A stretch of 64,000 nt of DNA from Arthrobacter stackebrandtii (GTDB taxonomy: Bacteria; Actinomycetota; Actinomycetes; Actinomycetales; Micrococcaceae). The position numbers and the translations under genes are program-made. The stretch lies in contig NZ_JAGIOI010000001.1 of NCBI RefSeq assembly GCF_017876675.1, positions 2,418,001 through 2,482,000 on the forward strand, read 5' to 3'. Shown here in pieces: positions 42,585 through 53,100 of the stretch (the stretch's first letter is position 1; each line of letters starts with the position of its first letter). Below the pieces are notes generated by a model. It saw nothing but the letters and a program-made list of their open reading frames with translations. It was not told the origin of the DNA and made no database searches.

Positions 42585-43349
42585 GTGTCTGAGCTGGAGC
42601 CCGAGGCAACACACAGTGAGCAGGACCAGGACACTGTGGTTGCTGATGCTGCCATCAATGCCGACCTTGATGCCGTTGCGGAAGATACTGCCGTAGCCGC
42701 GGAAGAGACAGCACCGGAAGCGGATGCAGCCCCCGCCGAGCCCGAGGTTGACCCGGCAGAGGAATTCAAGGCCAAGCTGCGCCGCCAGGAGGGTGACTGG
42801 TACGTCATCCACTCGTACGCAGGCTACGAAAACCGCGTCAAGGTCAACCTTGAGTCCCGCAGCCTGTCGCTGAACATGGAAGATTACATCTTCGAAGTCC
42901 AGGTCCCCATGGAAGAAGTCGTGGAGATCAAGAACGCGACCCGCAAGGTCGTCAACCGCGTGCGCATCCCCGGCTACGTGCTGGTCCGCATGGAACTGAC
43001 GGACGCTTCGTGGGGCGTTGTGCGCCACACCCCCGGTGTCACCGGCTTCGTGGGCAACGCCCACAACCCCGTGCCGCTGCGCCTGGACGAAGTCTTCTCC
43101 ATGCTCGCCCCGATCTTCGAGGAGCAGCAGGCCGAAGAGACCGGTGTTCCGCTGCGCCACGACCCCGTTGACGCAGAAATCGACTTTGAAATTGGCGAGG
43201 CAGTCATCGTCAAGGACGGTCCGTTCGAGGGCCTGTCCGCGTCGATCTCCGAGATCAACCCGCAGGCCGGCCAGCTCGTTGTGCTGGTCTCCATCTTCGA
43301 GCGTGAAACTCCCGTCACCCTCGCATTCAACCAGGTCACCAAGATCTAG
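42585..43349 (+). CDS. nusG: Transcription termination/antitermination protein NusG
   Basis: A 254-residue NusG that binds RNA polymerase and couples transcription with Rho or the ribosome. The first about 65 residues are an acidic Ala/Glu-rich extension common in actinobacteria. The NGN domain follows ([21 protein letters not shown], then [22 protein letters not shown]), and the C-terminal KOW domain has [20 protein letters not shown]. The GTG start at 42585 follows AAGGAAAGCAGG. Confidence 0.96.
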   Translation: MSELEPEATHSEQDQDTVVADAAINADLDAVAEDTAVAAEETAPEADAAPAEPEVDPAEEFKAKLRRQEGDWYVIHSYAGYENRVKVNLESRSLSLNMEDYIFEVQVPMEEVVEIKNATRKVVNRVRIPGYVLVRMELTDASWGVVRHTPGVTGFVGNAHNPVPLRLDEVFSMLAPIFEEQQAEETGVPLRHDPVDAEIDFEIGEAVIVKDGPFEGLSASISEINPQAGQLVVLVSIFERETPVTLAFNQVTKI

Positions 43350-43358
43350 TTGCCACAA

Positions 43359-43419
43359 GTTTCGTTCCGCAGGGGCTGGCTTAGCCCCCGCGAAACGTTC
43401 GGCCGGACGCCATCCGGCC
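43359..43419 (+). promoter_or_regulatory. Structured leader between nusG and rplK
   Basis: GTTTCG (43359-43364) pairs with CGAAAC (43391-43396), enclosing GGGGCT/AGCCCC (43372-43377 and 43383-43388). A second hairpin, GGCCGGA/TCCGGCC (43401-43407 and 43413-43419), follows. Neither has a T-run. Leaders before rplK often carry the L1 target or attenuation structures. The specific role here is inferred. Confidence 0.45.
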
Positions 43420-43476
43420 ACCCACCATGGACGCGCTCCGTCGTCCACGGAAAGATATTGAGAGAAGGACCCTACA

Positions 43477-43908
43477 TTGGCTCCCAAGAAAAAGGTCACC
43501 GGCCTTATCAAGCTGCAGATCCAGGCAGGCGCCGCCAACCCGGCCCCGCCCATCGGTCCCGCACTTGGCCAGCACGGTGTCAACATCATGGAATTCTGCA
43601 AGGCGTACAACGCTGCAACGGAATCCCAGCGCGGAAACGTCATCCCCGTTGAAATCACGGTTTACGAAGACCGTTCATTCACCTTCATCACGAAGACCCC
43701 GCCGGCTGCCGAGCTCATCAAGAAGGCTGCAGGCGTTGCCAAGGGTTCAGCTACCCCGCACACCGTCAAGGTTGCCCAGCTGACCAAGGCACAGGTCAAC
43801 GAGATCGCCACCCAGAAGATGGTTGACCTCAACGCAACCACCATCGAAGGCGCCGAGAAGATCATCGCCGGCACCGCCCGCTCCATGGGCATCACGGTCG
43901 AGGCCTAA
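43477..43908 (+). CDS. rplK: 50S ribosomal protein L11
   Basis: A 143-residue L11 that forms the GTPase-associated centre with 23S rRNA. It has the N-terminal [34 protein letters not shown] with its Pro-rich region and the C-terminal RNA-binding [10 protein letters not shown]. The TTG start at 43477 has GAGAAGGA upstream. It is followed by rplA. Confidence 0.97.
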   Translation: MAPKKKVTGLIKLQIQAGAANPAPPIGPALGQHGVNIMEFCKAYNAATESQRGNVIPVEITVYEDRSFTFITKTPPAAELIKKAAGVAKGSATPHTVKVAQLTKAQVNEIATQKMVDLNATTIEGAEKIIAGTARSMGITVEA

Positions 43909-44069
43909 GCCTTCACCCCCGCCGGTCGCTCAAGTCGTGACCAGCAACGCATTACCAATAAACATTAAGAACGACGCCGGACTTCTCACCTTGGGTGGGT
44001 GGCTGGCGGACGTAGTGGCAGGGCCCGCGCGGTCCTACATGACCACAACTGCACAAGGAGAAACGCAGC

Positions 44070-44777
44070 ATGGCAAAGCGCAGTAAAGCATATGAGGCAG
44101 CTCAGGCGAAGATCGATGCGGACAGCACGTACGCACCCTTCGACGCCATCAAGCTCGCCAAGGAGACCAACCCCTCCAAGTTCGACGCCACCGTTGAGGT
44201 AGCCTTCCGCCTGGGTGTAGACCCCCGCAAGGCCGACCAGATGATCCGTGGCACGGTCAACCTGCCCCACGGCACCGGCAAGACCGCCCGCGTCCTGGTT
44301 TTCGCAACCGGTGAGCGTGCCGAGGCTGCAATCGCAGCCGGCGCCGACTTCGTTGGCACCGACGACCTGATCGAAAAGATCCAGGGCGGCTGGACCGACT
44401 TCGACGCAGCCGTTGCCACCCCTGACCTCATGGGCAAGGTTGGCCGTTTGGGTAAGGTTCTGGGTCCGCGTAACCTCATGCCGAACCCGAAGACCGGCAC
44501 CGTCACCAACGACGTCGCCAAGGCTGTCAACGACATCAAGGGCGGCAAGATCGACTTCCGCGTCGACAAGCACTCCAACCTGCACTTCATCATCGGCAAG
44601 GTTTCCTTCGACGCCGTCAAGCTGGCTGAGAACTACTCGGCAGCCCTGGAAGAGGTGCTTCGTTTGAAGCCGTCCGCTTCCAAGGGCCGCTACCTGCAGA
44701 AGGCCACCGTCTCCACGACGTTCGGCCCCGGCATCTCGGTTGACCCCGCGGCAACCAAGGTTGTCATCGAGGATTAA
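44070..44777 (+). CDS. rplA: 50S ribosomal protein L1
   Basis: A 235-residue L1, the protein of the ribosomal L1 stalk and usual translational repressor of the L11 operon. [17 protein letters not shown] and [23 protein letters not shown] are conserved family stretches. The 161-bp gap after rplK contains no gene, and an intrinsic terminator follows the stop. Confidence 0.97.
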   Translation: MAKRSKAYEAAQAKIDADSTYAPFDAIKLAKETNPSKFDATVEVAFRLGVDPRKADQMIRGTVNLPHGTGKTARVLVFATGERAEAAIAAGADFVGTDDLIEKIQGGWTDFDAAVATPDLMGKVGRLGKVLGPRNLMPNPKTGTVTNDVAKAVNDIKGGKIDFRVDKHSNLHFIIGKVSFDAVKLAENYSAALEEVLRLKPSASKGRYLQKATVSTTFGPGISVDPAATKVVIED

Positions 44778-44800
44778 TTCCTCCATGTTTGTCTGAAAAA

Positions 44801-44836
44801 GGACCGTTGCAGCACTATGCTGCAACGGTCCTTTTC
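44801..44836 (+). terminator. Intrinsic terminator after rplA
   Basis: GGACCGTTGCAGCA (44801-44814) and TGCTGCAACGGTCC (44818-44831) form a perfect 14-bp stem with a 3-nt loop, followed by TTTTCATTT. It is preceded by an A-run, so it may work in both directions. Confidence 0.9.
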
Positions 44837-44932
44837 ATTTGCCGGACCAAACCGCCAGCGCGGTGCTTTGTCCCGGTACGGGCTGTTTGTAAGCTGGGTG
44901 CATCAGGAAACCGCAGCCAAGGGAGCATGGGC

Positions 44933-45496
44933 ATGGAAATTGTCATCCGGGACGCGCAACCCGGCGACTCCGCGGCGCTGGCGGTACTGGCGGCCGCAAC
45001 CTTCCCCTTGGCCTGCCCTCCCGGATCGGCGGAGGCAGACATTGATGCCTTTATTGCCGAGCACCTCAACGAACGGGCCTTCGCCGGCTATCTCTCCGAT
45101 CCTGCCAGGAAGCTGTTTGTTGCGGAAGCATCCGTCACATCGGGCATGGACCGCCTGCTGGCCTATAGCATGTTGGTGGACGCGACGCCGTCGGATATGG
45201 CAGTGGCAGCCGCCCTGGCTGCCATGCCGGCAGGGGCCAACGCGATTGAGCTGAGCAAATGCTATGCCCTTCCCGATGTGCACGGCCAGGGTGTCAGTGC
45301 CCGGCTCATGCAACACACCCTCAACTGGATATCCCGGCAGGGAGGGCGGACCGCCTGGCTTGGCGTCAACTCAGAGAACTTGAGGGCGCAGGCCTTCTAC
45401 GGCAAGCACGGCTTTTCAGTGGCCGGAACGAAGACTTTTCAATTGGGGAACAGGGTCGAGCATGACTATGTCATGGTGCGGCCTGCGAAAAATTAG
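44933..45496 (+). CDS. GNAT family N-acetyltransferase
   Basis: A 187-residue GNAT protein. Motif A is LSKCYALPDVHGQGVSARLMQHTLNWI (acetyl-CoA loop) and motif B is NSENLRAQAFYGKHGFSVAG. The start EIVIRDAQPGDSAAL is typical. ATG at 44933 has AAGGGAG at suitable spacing; an ATG two codons earlier is too close to it. It is followed by a second acetyltransferase after 18 bp, so the two are probably cotranscribed. The acceptor is unknown; RimI-like or small-molecule acetylation are both possible. Confidence 0.85.
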   Translation: MEIVIRDAQPGDSAALAVLAAATFPLACPPGSAEADIDAFIAEHLNERAFAGYLSDPARKLFVAEASVTSGMDRLLAYSMLVDATPSDMAVAAALAAMPAGANAIELSKCYALPDVHGQGVSARLMQHTLNWISRQGGRTAWLGVNSENLRAQAFYGKHGFSVAGTKTFQLGNRVEHDYVMVRPAKN

Positions 45497-45514
45497 CAAC
45501 GGGGTAGGGAAGCC

Positions 45515-46588
45515 ATGAGCGAGACGACCATTGAACAGCTGCGGATTCCGGATTCGCTGGAAGGCGATGGGGCGGCCGACTTCCTGCAGGCCGTGGAGGT
45601 GTCCCGACAGGTCCGCATCCACACGTGGGGCAACGATGAGCTGGCCTACACGGCACAGGAGCTGTTCGAACAGTGCCACGACCCCTTCGAGTGGTACGTC
45701 GTGCTCGTGGGTCGCAGGGACGGGGTCATCGTGGGGAGGGCAGGCATTGCGCTGCCCTTGGACGACGACACAGACGAGGCGCACGTGACCCTCGACGTGC
45801 TGCCGGCCGCTGAGGGCATGGGGCTGGGACGAAGCCTGCTCGAGGCAGCCGAGTTGTTTATCAAGGGCGAGAACCGCAGGATTGCGGTGGTGGAGACGAA
45901 CCACCCGGCGGCAGCGCTGGGTGACATCACGGCCGACCCCATCGCAGCCACCCACGGCACCGGGGTGCTGCCTTTGAGCAACCGGGAAGCCCGCTTTGCG
46001 TACAGCGCCGGCTACGACCTCGACCAGGTGGAACAGTTCAGTTCCTGTGCACTGCCGCTGGACGGGGAACTGGTTTCCTCGCTTGCGGCGCAGGCCGCCG
46101 CTGCTCACGGTTCCGCGTACACGGTGCACCAGTGGCTGGACCGGTGTCCGGATCGCTGGGCCGGGGAAATTGTCCGCCTTGAACAAGGACTCAGCCGCGG
46201 CGAGTCCGGGCAGGACTGGGATGTGGCCAAGTTGCGCCAGGCGGAGGAACTCTCCGCCGGTTCCGGCCGCAGGACCATTGTCACGGCCGCCGAGTGCGTG
46301 GAATCGGGGCGCCTGGTGGGCTTCACCTCCATTTCACTGCTGGTCCACAACACCGGCGTCGCCTTCCAGGACGACACCGTAGTTGAAGCGGAGCACAAGG
46401 GAAAGGCTGTGGGGCTGCTCATCAAGGTGGCCAACATGAGCCTTCTGATGGACCAGTTCCCGCAGGCAAAGACCATCTACACATGGAACGCTCCGGAGAG
46501 CTCTCACATGTTGGAAGTCAATGCGCTGTTGGGATTTGTCAGTGCAGGGGTGACCGGCCAGTGGCGCAAGGATTTTAACGCCCTGTAG
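45515..46588 (+). CDS. Two-domain GNAT acetyltransferase
   Basis: A 357-residue protein with tandem GNAT halves. The first has VTLDVLPAAEGMGLGRSLLEAAELF (acetyl-CoA loop). The second is degenerate: TVVEAEHKGKAVGLLIKVANM, then YTWNAPESSHMLEVNALLGF. This arrangement recalls actinobacterial MshD-like or Eis-like double GNATs, but it is clearly distinct from the mshD at 19 kb. The substrate is unknown. It ends 30 bp before the rplJ promoter. Confidence 0.82.
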   Translation: MSETTIEQLRIPDSLEGDGAADFLQAVEVSRQVRIHTWGNDELAYTAQELFEQCHDPFEWYVVLVGRRDGVIVGRAGIALPLDDDTDEAHVTLDVLPAAEGMGLGRSLLEAAELFIKGENRRIAVVETNHPAAALGDITADPIAATHGTGVLPLSNREARFAYSAGYDLDQVEQFSSCALPLDGELVSSLAAQAAAAHGSAYTVHQWLDRCPDRWAGEIVRLEQGLSRGESGQDWDVAKLRQAEELSAGSGRRTIVTAAECVESGRLVGFTSISLLVHNTGVAFQDDTVVEAEHKGKAVGLLIKVANMSLLMDQFPQAKTIYTWNAPESSHMLEVNALLGFVSAGVTGQWRKDFNAL

Positions 46589-46617
46589 TGCTTGTGCGCC
46601 TTCACACACCGCCCAAT

Positions 46618-46647
46618 TTGTGATCCGCACGGACATTCCTGTAATCT
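46618..46647 (+). promoter_or_regulatory. Candidate promoter of rplJL
   Basis: TTGTGA (46618-46623), an 18-base spacer and TAATCT (46642-46647) form a good sigma-70-like promoter. The predicted start is near 46654, at the beginning of the L10-leader-like sequence. Confidence 0.5.
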
Positions 46648-46653
46648 GGAGGA

Positions 46654-46862
46654 ACCAAAGACCGTCGGTCGATGGCAACCACCCCCAGTCTGGCGCCGCA
46701 CCATGCGGATGTCCGTGTTGGAACCGGGCGGGTTGACATCCGAAAGTCCCAGCAGGGACGGCCAGCGCAGGTGCACAAAGCTTATTGAGCAGTGTTGAAC
46801 CCGGCAATAGCCGCGGAACCGCTGTGAAAAACGCCCCGTACATCTGTGCGGGGCGTTTTTGT
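46654..46862 (+). promoter_or_regulatory. L10 leader with downstream attenuator-type hairpin
   Basis: The untranslated region ahead of rplJ begins with GAACCAAAGACCGTCGGTCG, a run typical of the ribosomal protein L10 leader, and contains several further pairing segments up to about 46790. Beyond it AACGCCCCG and CGGGGCGTT close a GC stem (46830-46857) followed by TTTTGTTTG, a rho-independent terminator only about 70 bp before the rplJ start. L10(L12)4 binding to the leader would then control read-through. The fold has not been computed. Confidence 0.6.
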
Positions 46863-46930
46863 TTGTCCGGCCAGCTTGCTGGCAGGGCAGGACAAGGTGC
46901 AGACCGGCACCAATTCCCGGAAGGAGTGTT

Positions 46931-47497
46931 ATGGCAACGCCAACAAAGGTGGCTGCAGTTGCAGAAATCACACAAGATTTCAACGATTCAACCGCAGCAG
47001 TCCTAACCGAATACCGTGGGCTCACCGTAGCTCAGCTCAAGGAGCTGCGCGTTTCTCTCGGCCAGGACACCAAGTTCGCGGTCGTAAAGAACACCCTGAC
47101 TGCCATTGCGGCCAAGGAAGCTGGTGTTGATGCTTTCGAAGGTCAGCTCTCCGGCCCCACCGCCATTGCATTCATCAAGGGTGACGCTGTTGCAGCAGCA
47201 AAGAGCCTGACGGATTTTGCAAAGGCCAACAAGCAGCTGGTCATCAAGACTGGCATCTTCGAAGGCAAGGCTCTCGACGCTTCTGAGGTTGCAGCCCTGG
47301 CTGCCCTCGAGTCTCGCGAACTGCAGCTGGCCAAGGTCGCCGGCATCCTCAAGGCTCCGATGGCCGCCGCTGCGCGCACCCTCGACGCCCTGCGCCTGAA
47401 GCTGGCCGAAGGTGCTCCCGTTGAGGAAGCACCGGCCGCCGAGGAAGCTCCCGCTGAGGAAGCTCCCGCCGCTGAAGCCGAGACCACCGAAGCGTAG
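46931..47497 (+). CDS. rplJ: 50S ribosomal protein L10
   Basis: A 188-residue L10, the base of the L7/L12 stalk. YRGLTVAQLKELRVSLG and FAVVKNTLTAIAAKEAG are conserved. The C-terminal Ala/Glu-rich tail (repeats of APAEEAPAEE type) is longer than in E. coli, as usual in actinobacteria. ATG at 46931 has GGAAGGAG upstream. It likely autoregulates through the upstream leader. Confidence 0.97.
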   Translation: MATPTKVAAVAEITQDFNDSTAAVLTEYRGLTVAQLKELRVSLGQDTKFAVVKNTLTAIAAKEAGVDAFEGQLSGPTAIAFIKGDAVAAAKSLTDFAKANKQLVIKTGIFEGKALDASEVAALAALESRELQLAKVAGILKAPMAAAARTLDALRLKLAEGAPVEEAPAAEEAPAEEAPAAEAETTEA

Positions 47498-47625
47498 CGG
47501 ACTGCGTCCATCGGACGCGTTTGCCCGCCGCTGGTCATCAGCACTTGTTTTTCCCTAGTTCCATCAGGACTTAGGTTTATAGATTCGGCCCCCACGGGGC
47601 CAAAGACACAGAAGGAGCGCCACTC

Positions 47626-48003
47626 ATGGCTAAGCTCACCAACGACGAGCTGATTGCAGCTTTCAAGGAACTGACCATCATCGAGCTCTCCGAGTTCGTC
47701 AAGCTCTTCGAAGAGACCTTTGAAGTTACCGCTGCTGCTGTTGCAGTTGCAGGCCCCGCCGGTGGCGGCGCAGCTGAAGAAGCCGCAGAGCAGACTGAAT
47801 TCGACGTTATCCTCGAAGCAGCCGGCGACAAGAAGATCGCAGTGATCAAGGAAGTTCGCGCAATCACTTCCCTGGGTCTGAAGGAAGCCAAGGAGGTCGT
47901 TGACTCGGCTCCCAAGGCCGTCCTCGAAGGCGCCACCAAGGAAGCTGCAGAGAAGGCAAAGGAAGCCCTCGAGGCTGCCGGCGCCACGGTTACCCTCAAG
48001 TAA
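47626..48003 (+). CDS. rplL: 50S ribosomal protein L7/L12
   Basis: A 125-residue L7/L12 stalk protein that recruits translation factors. It has an N-terminal dimerisation helix ([26 protein letters not shown]), an Ala/Gly hinge, and the factor-binding C-terminal domain with [29 protein letters not shown]. The 128-bp gap after rplJ holds a GCGTCC/GGACGC hairpin. An intrinsic terminator follows the stop. Confidence 0.97.
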   Translation: MAKLTNDELIAAFKELTIIELSEFVKLFEETFEVTAAAVAVAGPAGGGAAEEAAEQTEFDVILEAAGDKKIAVIKEVRAITSLGLKEAKEVVDSAPKAVLEGATKEAAEKAKEALEAAGATVTLK

Positions 48004-48020
48004 TCACCCCGCATTCCAAA

Positions 48021-48056
48021 AGAAGCCCCGCACCGGTTGGTGCGGGGCTTCTTTGC
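48021..48056. terminator. Bidirectional terminator after rplL
   Basis: AGAAGCCCCGCACC (48021-48034) and GGTGCGGGGCTTCT (48039-48052) are perfect 14-bp arms with a 4-nt loop. TTTGCG follows, and an AAA run precedes, so it may also serve ybaK from the other side. Confidence 0.85.
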
Positions 48057-48106
48057 GTTCAGACACTCTTTGCGGCCGGACCAGCGGGCAGCGGAACGCT
48101 TGTGGA

Positions 48107-48586
48107 CTATTCCGGCACCGAAATGTCGGCCACGGTGGCGCCGAACGCCGCGATAAGGGCGTCCGCCTCAACGAACATGCTGTAACCGTGCTCTCCTGCG
48201 CCCATGGCGACCCGGCGCCCGGGGATGCTTTCGTCAACGAAGACGGGCCACGCCGTCGTGCTTCCCAGGGGAGTGATGGTGCCGCGCTCATATCCGGTCG
48301 CGGCCAGTGCGACGTCAGCCTGCGGCATCTGCAGTTTGTTGACGCCCACCACGGCACGCAGCTTGGGCCAGGAGATGGAGCGCCCGCCCGGTACAAGGGC
48401 GAACAGGAATGTGCCGTCGCTGCGCTTGACCACCAGCGACTTCACAATGTCGGATGGAGTGATCCCCATGAGCGCAGCAGCCTCGCCGAGCGAGTTGGCG
48501 GCGTGCCGGGGAAATATCTCCACCGCGAGCCCTCGGGCGGCCGCGTCGGCGGCGACCCGGCCGTGCCCGGAAGGCTTCGTGCTCAC
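48107..48586 (-). CDS. YbaK/EbsC-family aminoacyl-tRNA deacylase-like protein
   Basis: A 159-residue protein of the YbaK/ProX fold. EAAALMGITPSDIVKSLVVKRSDGTFLFALVPGGRSISWPKL and the GTITPLGST loop are typical, and the conserved Lys in IVKSLVV is the usual catalytic residue. Family members deacylate mischarged tRNA such as Cys-tRNA-Pro or Ala-tRNA-Pro. The GTG start overlaps the thiolase stop by four bases, so they are cotranscribed, although no functional link is obvious. Confidence 0.87.
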   Translation of the reverse strand: MSTKPSGHGRVAADAAARGLAVEIFPRHAANSLGEAAALMGITPSDIVKSLVVKRSDGTFLFALVPGGRSISWPKLRAVVGVNKLQMPQADVALAATGYERGTITPLGSTTAWPVFVDESIPGRRVAMGAGEHGYSMFVEADALIAAFGATVADISVPE

Positions 48587-49782
48587 TCCGCGTCCCGGAA
48601 CAGCAGGAGCGCCTCGCCCTGGCCGCCGCCGCCGCACAGCGAGACGGCCGCCTTGCCGGAACCGCGCCGGCCAAGTTCCATGGCCGCCGTCAACGCCAGG
48701 CGCGCACCGGAGGCGCCGATCGGGTGGCCCAGGGCGATTGCGCCGCCGTGGATGTTGCACTTCTCCAGCGGGTAGTCCAGATCCCTCAGCGACTGCACGG
48801 CCACTGAGCCGAAGGCCTCGTTGATCTCGATGAAGTCCAAGTCCCCGACGGCCCACCCGGCCGTCTTCAGGGCCTTGGTGATGGCGTTGGAAGGCTGTGA
48901 ATGCAGCGAATTGTCCGGCCCTGCCACCTGTCCCGGGGCGCCCACCACGGCCAGCCATGGCAGGCCGTGTTCCTCCGCATAGCCGCGCGAGGCGAGCACC
49001 AGCGCACTGGCACCGTCTGAGAGGGGAGAAGAATTGCCTGCGGTGATGGCGCCGTCGGCTGTGAAGGCAGGGCGCAGGCCCGCGAGGGTCTCCACAGTGG
49101 TGCCGGGGCGGATGCCTTCGTCCGCTGTGAGCACCAGGGCCTCGCCCTTGCGCTGCGGGACATGGACGGGCGTGATTTCGCTGTCAAAAATGGCGGCCTC
49201 GACGGCGGCTGCGGCGCGCTGGTGGGATGCGGCCGCCACCTCGTCCTGGGACGCACGGGAAATGTTGAGCCGAATGTTTCCACGTTCGGTGGACAGCCCC
49301 ATGGAATCGGCGTCAAAGGCATCGGTCAGGCCGTCGTGGGCGGCAACGTCGAGGGCCTGGACGGCGCCGTAGGTCCAGCCCTGGCGCGAGCCGGGCAGAA
49401 TGTGAGGGGCGCGGGTCATGGATTCCTGGCCGCCGGCCACCACTACGGACGCCTCACCGCTGCGGATGAGCCGGGCGGCGTCGATCACGGCCGTCAGCCC
49501 TGACAGGCAGACCTTGTTGACGGTCACGGCGGGGACGTCCCAGCCGATGCCCGCGCCGACGGCGCTCTGGCGGGCCGGGTTCTGGCCGGCACCCGCCTGC
49601 AGCACCTGGCCCATGATGACCTGGTTGATGTCGGCGGAGTCCACGCCGGAGCGGGTTACAGCCGCGGCAATGGCCTTGGCGCCCAGTTCGACGGCGGAAA
49701 AGGGCGCCAACTGTCCGTTGAGCCTGCCCTGCGGAGTGCGGGCCCCTGCAAGAATTACCACATCATTTGCTTGTGCCGTCAT
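48583..49782 (-). CDS. Acetyl-CoA C-acetyltransferase (thiolase)
   Basis: A 399-residue thiolase. Catalytic Cys92 lies in NKVCLSG, the His in GHPIGASG near residue 353, and the second Cys in SLCGGGGQGEA. QESMTRAPHILPG and NEAFGSVAVQ also match. It condenses or cleaves acetyl-CoA/acetoacetyl-CoA in fatty-acid or ketone metabolism. It diverges from rpoB and overlaps ybaK. A specific biosynthetic or degradative role is not shown by the neighbours. Confidence 0.93.
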   Translation of the reverse strand: MTAQANDVVILAGARTPQGRLNGQLAPFSAVELGAKAIAAAVTRSGVDSADINQVIMGQVLQAGAGQNPARQSAVGAGIGWDVPAVTVNKVCLSGLTAVIDAARLIRSGEASVVVAGGQESMTRAPHILPGSRQGWTYGAVQALDVAAHDGLTDAFDADSMGLSTERGNIRLNISRASQDEVAAASHQRAAAAVEAAIFDSEITPVHVPQRKGEALVLTADEGIRPGTTVETLAGLRPAFTADGAITAGNSSPLSDGASALVLASRGYAEEHGLPWLAVVGAPGQVAGPDNSLHSQPSNAITKALKTAGWAVGDLDFIEINEAFGSVAVQSLRDLDYPLEKCNIHGGAIALGHPIGASGARLALTAAMELGRRGSGKAAVSLCGGGGQGEALLLFRDAE

Positions 49783-50193
49783 GGCTGAGCTGCTCCTTGA
49801 AATTCATGCCGTCCGGCTCCTCGTTGAACCGACGGTCCCTCTTCATAGAATCTAACAGCTTTGACTGGCAGGAAATTTCTTGAAGCGCCCAAATCCGCAG
49901 GAATCCGCGGGTGTTGGATCAATACTTGCAGTTTTCTGGATCCTGGGGTAGACACGCGGGCACTTAAGGCTGTAGTGTAGTTCTTTGCGTATCCCTCTTA
50001 ACCTTCAGCCTTCATATAGCGGTGGGCTTTGTCTAGGTCAAGAGTCACGGACAGCATGCACAACGGGACGGCACCGCCGAACCCGGATGCAACTGCCACG
50101 GCTTTTGACCAGCGTTCGTCCGGGTTTGATGACCTGGGACGGATCGGGTGGGGGTCGCATGAACAAGCCTGCAGGTCTGTGGAAGGATCCCTC
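49783..50193 (+). promoter_or_regulatory. rpoB promoter and long leader
   Basis: The 411-bp gap between thiolase and rpoB holds a candidate promoter: TTGCAG (49926-49931), a 17-base spacer and TAGACA (49949-49954). This would give a leader of about 230 bases. An open frame that runs from 50029 into rpoB is an unlikely N-terminal extension because TTG at 50194 has the better ribosome-binding site. No separate gene is seen. Confidence 0.45.
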
Positions 50194-53100
50194 TTGGTCG
50201 CCTCGAGCACCTCTAATGTAAATAACGCTGCAACCGCTATCGATTCAAACAGCACTGACGGTGCAAAGAGTCGCCTCTCATTCGCAAAGATTCACGAGCC
50301 GCTTGACGTGCCGAATCTGCTTGCCCTCCAGACCGAGAGCTTTGACTGGCTCGTAGGCAACGAGCGCTGGCAGAACCGCATGCAGAAGGCCGTGGATGCC
50401 GACGATGACAGTGTGGCCGTCACCTTTGGTCTGGCCGACATCTTCGAAGAAATCTCCCCGATTGAGGACTTCCAGGGCACCATGTCCCTGTCCTTCGCCG
50501 AGCCGGAATTCTCTGACCCGAAGTTCACCGTTGACGAGTGCAAGGACCGCGACGCCACGTACGCGGCACCGCTGTACGTCAAGGCCGAGTTCATGAACAA
50601 CTTGACCGGTGAAATCAAGCAACAGACTGTGTTCATGGGTGATTTCCCGCTCATGACCAACAAGGGCACCTTCGTCATCAACGGCACCGAGCGTGTTGTT
50701 GTCTCCCAGCTGGTCCGTTCCCCGGGCGCCTACTTTGAGCGCACCGCGGACAAGACCAGTGACAAGGAAATCTTCACTGCCAAGATCATCCCCTCACGTG
50801 GTGCATGGTTCGAGCTGGAGATTGACAAGCGCGACCAGGTTGGCGTGCGCCTTGACCGCAAGCGCAAGCAGTCGGTCACCGTGCTGCTGAAGGCCCTCGG
50901 CTGGACCGAAGGCCAGATCCTGGAGGAGTTCGGCGAGTTTGACTCCATCCGTGCCACCTTGGAAAAGGATGCCACCACCGGCCGTGAAGATGCGCTGCTG
51001 GACATCTACCGCAAGCTTCGTCCGGGCGAGCCGCCGACCGTTGACGCCGCCGATGCGCTGTTGAACAACTTGTACTTCAACCCCAAGCGCTACGATCTGG
51101 CCAAGGTTGGCCGTTACAAGATCAACCGCAAGCTCGGCATCGACCTGCCGTTGAGCGATGAGAACGCCTCGGTCCTGAGCGTGGACGACATCGTCGCCAT
51201 GATCAAGTACCTGGTGACGCTGCACGCCGGCGGCAAGACCACCAAGGGCATGCGCGACGGCGCCGAGGTTGACCTTCGCGTTGACGTCGACGACATCGAC
51301 CACTTCGGCAACCGCCGCATCCGCGCCGTCGGCGAGCTCATCGAGAACCAGGTCCGCACCGGCCTGTCCCGCATGGAGCGCGTCGTCCGCGAACGCATGA
51401 CCACGCAGGATGTCGAAGCGATCACGCCGCAGACCCTGATCAACATCCGCCCCGTTGTGGCTGCCATCAAGGAGTTCTTCGGAACGTCCCAGCTGTCACA
51501 GTTCATGGACCAGAACAACCCGCTGGCCGGTTTGACGCACAAGCGCCGCCTCTCCGCGCTGGGCCCGGGCGGTCTCTCCCGTGACCGTGCAGGCATGGAA
51601 GTCCGTGACGTTCATCCGTCCCACTACGGCCGCATGTGCCCCATTGAAACCCCTGAAGGCCCCAACATTGGTCTGATCGGTTCCTTGGCTTCCTACGGCC
51701 GCATCAACCCCTTCGGCTTCATCGAGACCCCGTACCGACGGGTCAAGGGTGGCGTTGTCTCCGACGAGGTCGACTACCTCACGGCAGATGACGAAGTTGA
51801 GGTTGTGATCGCCCAGGCCAACGCGCCGCTGGACGACAACAACCACTTCACCGAGGAAATGGTGCTCGTTCGTGAGCGCGGCGGTGGCGGCGAGCCCGTC
51901 CTGATCCCGGCCAACGATGTCGAGTACATGGACGTTTCTCCGCGCCAGATGGTGTCTGTGGCAACCGCCCTGATTCCGTTCCTCGAGCACGATGACGCCA
52001 ACCGCGCCCTCATGGGTGCGAACATGCAGCGCCAGGCTGTGCCGCTGGTCCAGTCCGAGGCCCCCTTCGTGGGCACCGGCATGGAGCGCGCCACTGCTGT
52101 TGACGCCGGTGACGTTGTCATCGCCGCCAAGGCCGGCGTCGTGTCGGAAGTTTCCGCAGACCTCGTGGTCATGCTGAACGACGACGGCACGGAGATCAAG
52201 TACCCGATCGCCAAGTACCAGCGTTCCAACCAGGGAACGGCCTACAACCAGCGCGTCCTCGCCTCCGAGGGCCAGCGCCTGGAAGTTGGCGGCATCATCG
52301 CCGACGGCCCGGCAACGGACCTGGGCGAACTCGCCCTGGGCAAGAACCTCCTGGTTGCCTTCATGTCCTGGGAAGGGCACAACTACGAGGATGCCATCAT
52401 CCTCTCGCAGCGCATTGTTGCCGAAGATGTGCTGTCCTCGATCCACATTGAAGAGCATGAGATCGACGCACGCGACACCAAGCTCGGTGCCGAGGAAATC
52501 ACTCGGGACATCCCGAACGTTTCCGAGGAAATCCTGGCGGGTCTCGACGAGCGCGGCATCATCCACATCGGTGCTGAAGTTGAAGCCGGCGACATCCTGG
52601 TTGGAAAGGTCACGCCCAAGGGCGAGACCGAGCTGACCCCGGAAGAGCGCCTGCTGCGCGCCATCTTCGGTGAGAAGAGCCGCGAAGTCCGCGACACCTC
52701 CCTGAAGGTTCCCCACGGCGAGTCCGGCACCGTCATCGGTGTGCGCGTCTTCGACCGCGACTCCGAAGACGACCTGCCCCCCGGCGTCAACCAGCTGGTT
52801 CGCGTCTACGTTGCCAACAAGCGCAAGATCACCGACGGTGACAAGCTTGCCGGCCGCCACGGCAACAAGGGCGTCATCTCCAAGATCCTCCCGATCGAAG
52901 ACATGCCGTTCCTTGCCGACGGAACCCCGGTTGACATCGTCCTGAACCCGCTGGGTGTTCCGGGTCGAATGAACGTCGGCCAGGTCCTGGAAACCCACCT
53001 CGGCTGGGTTGCCAAGACGGGCTGGAAGATCGAAGGCGAGCCTGAGTGGGTCAAGAACCTGCCGAACCTGCCCCGTGAAATCGGCCAGACCCGCGTTGCC

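Noticed and set aside
50029-50193. N-terminal extension of RpoB from an upstream start
   Set aside because: The extra 55 codons lack similarity to beta subunits, while TTG at 50194 has GGAAGG at good spacing and a normal actinobacterial N-terminus.
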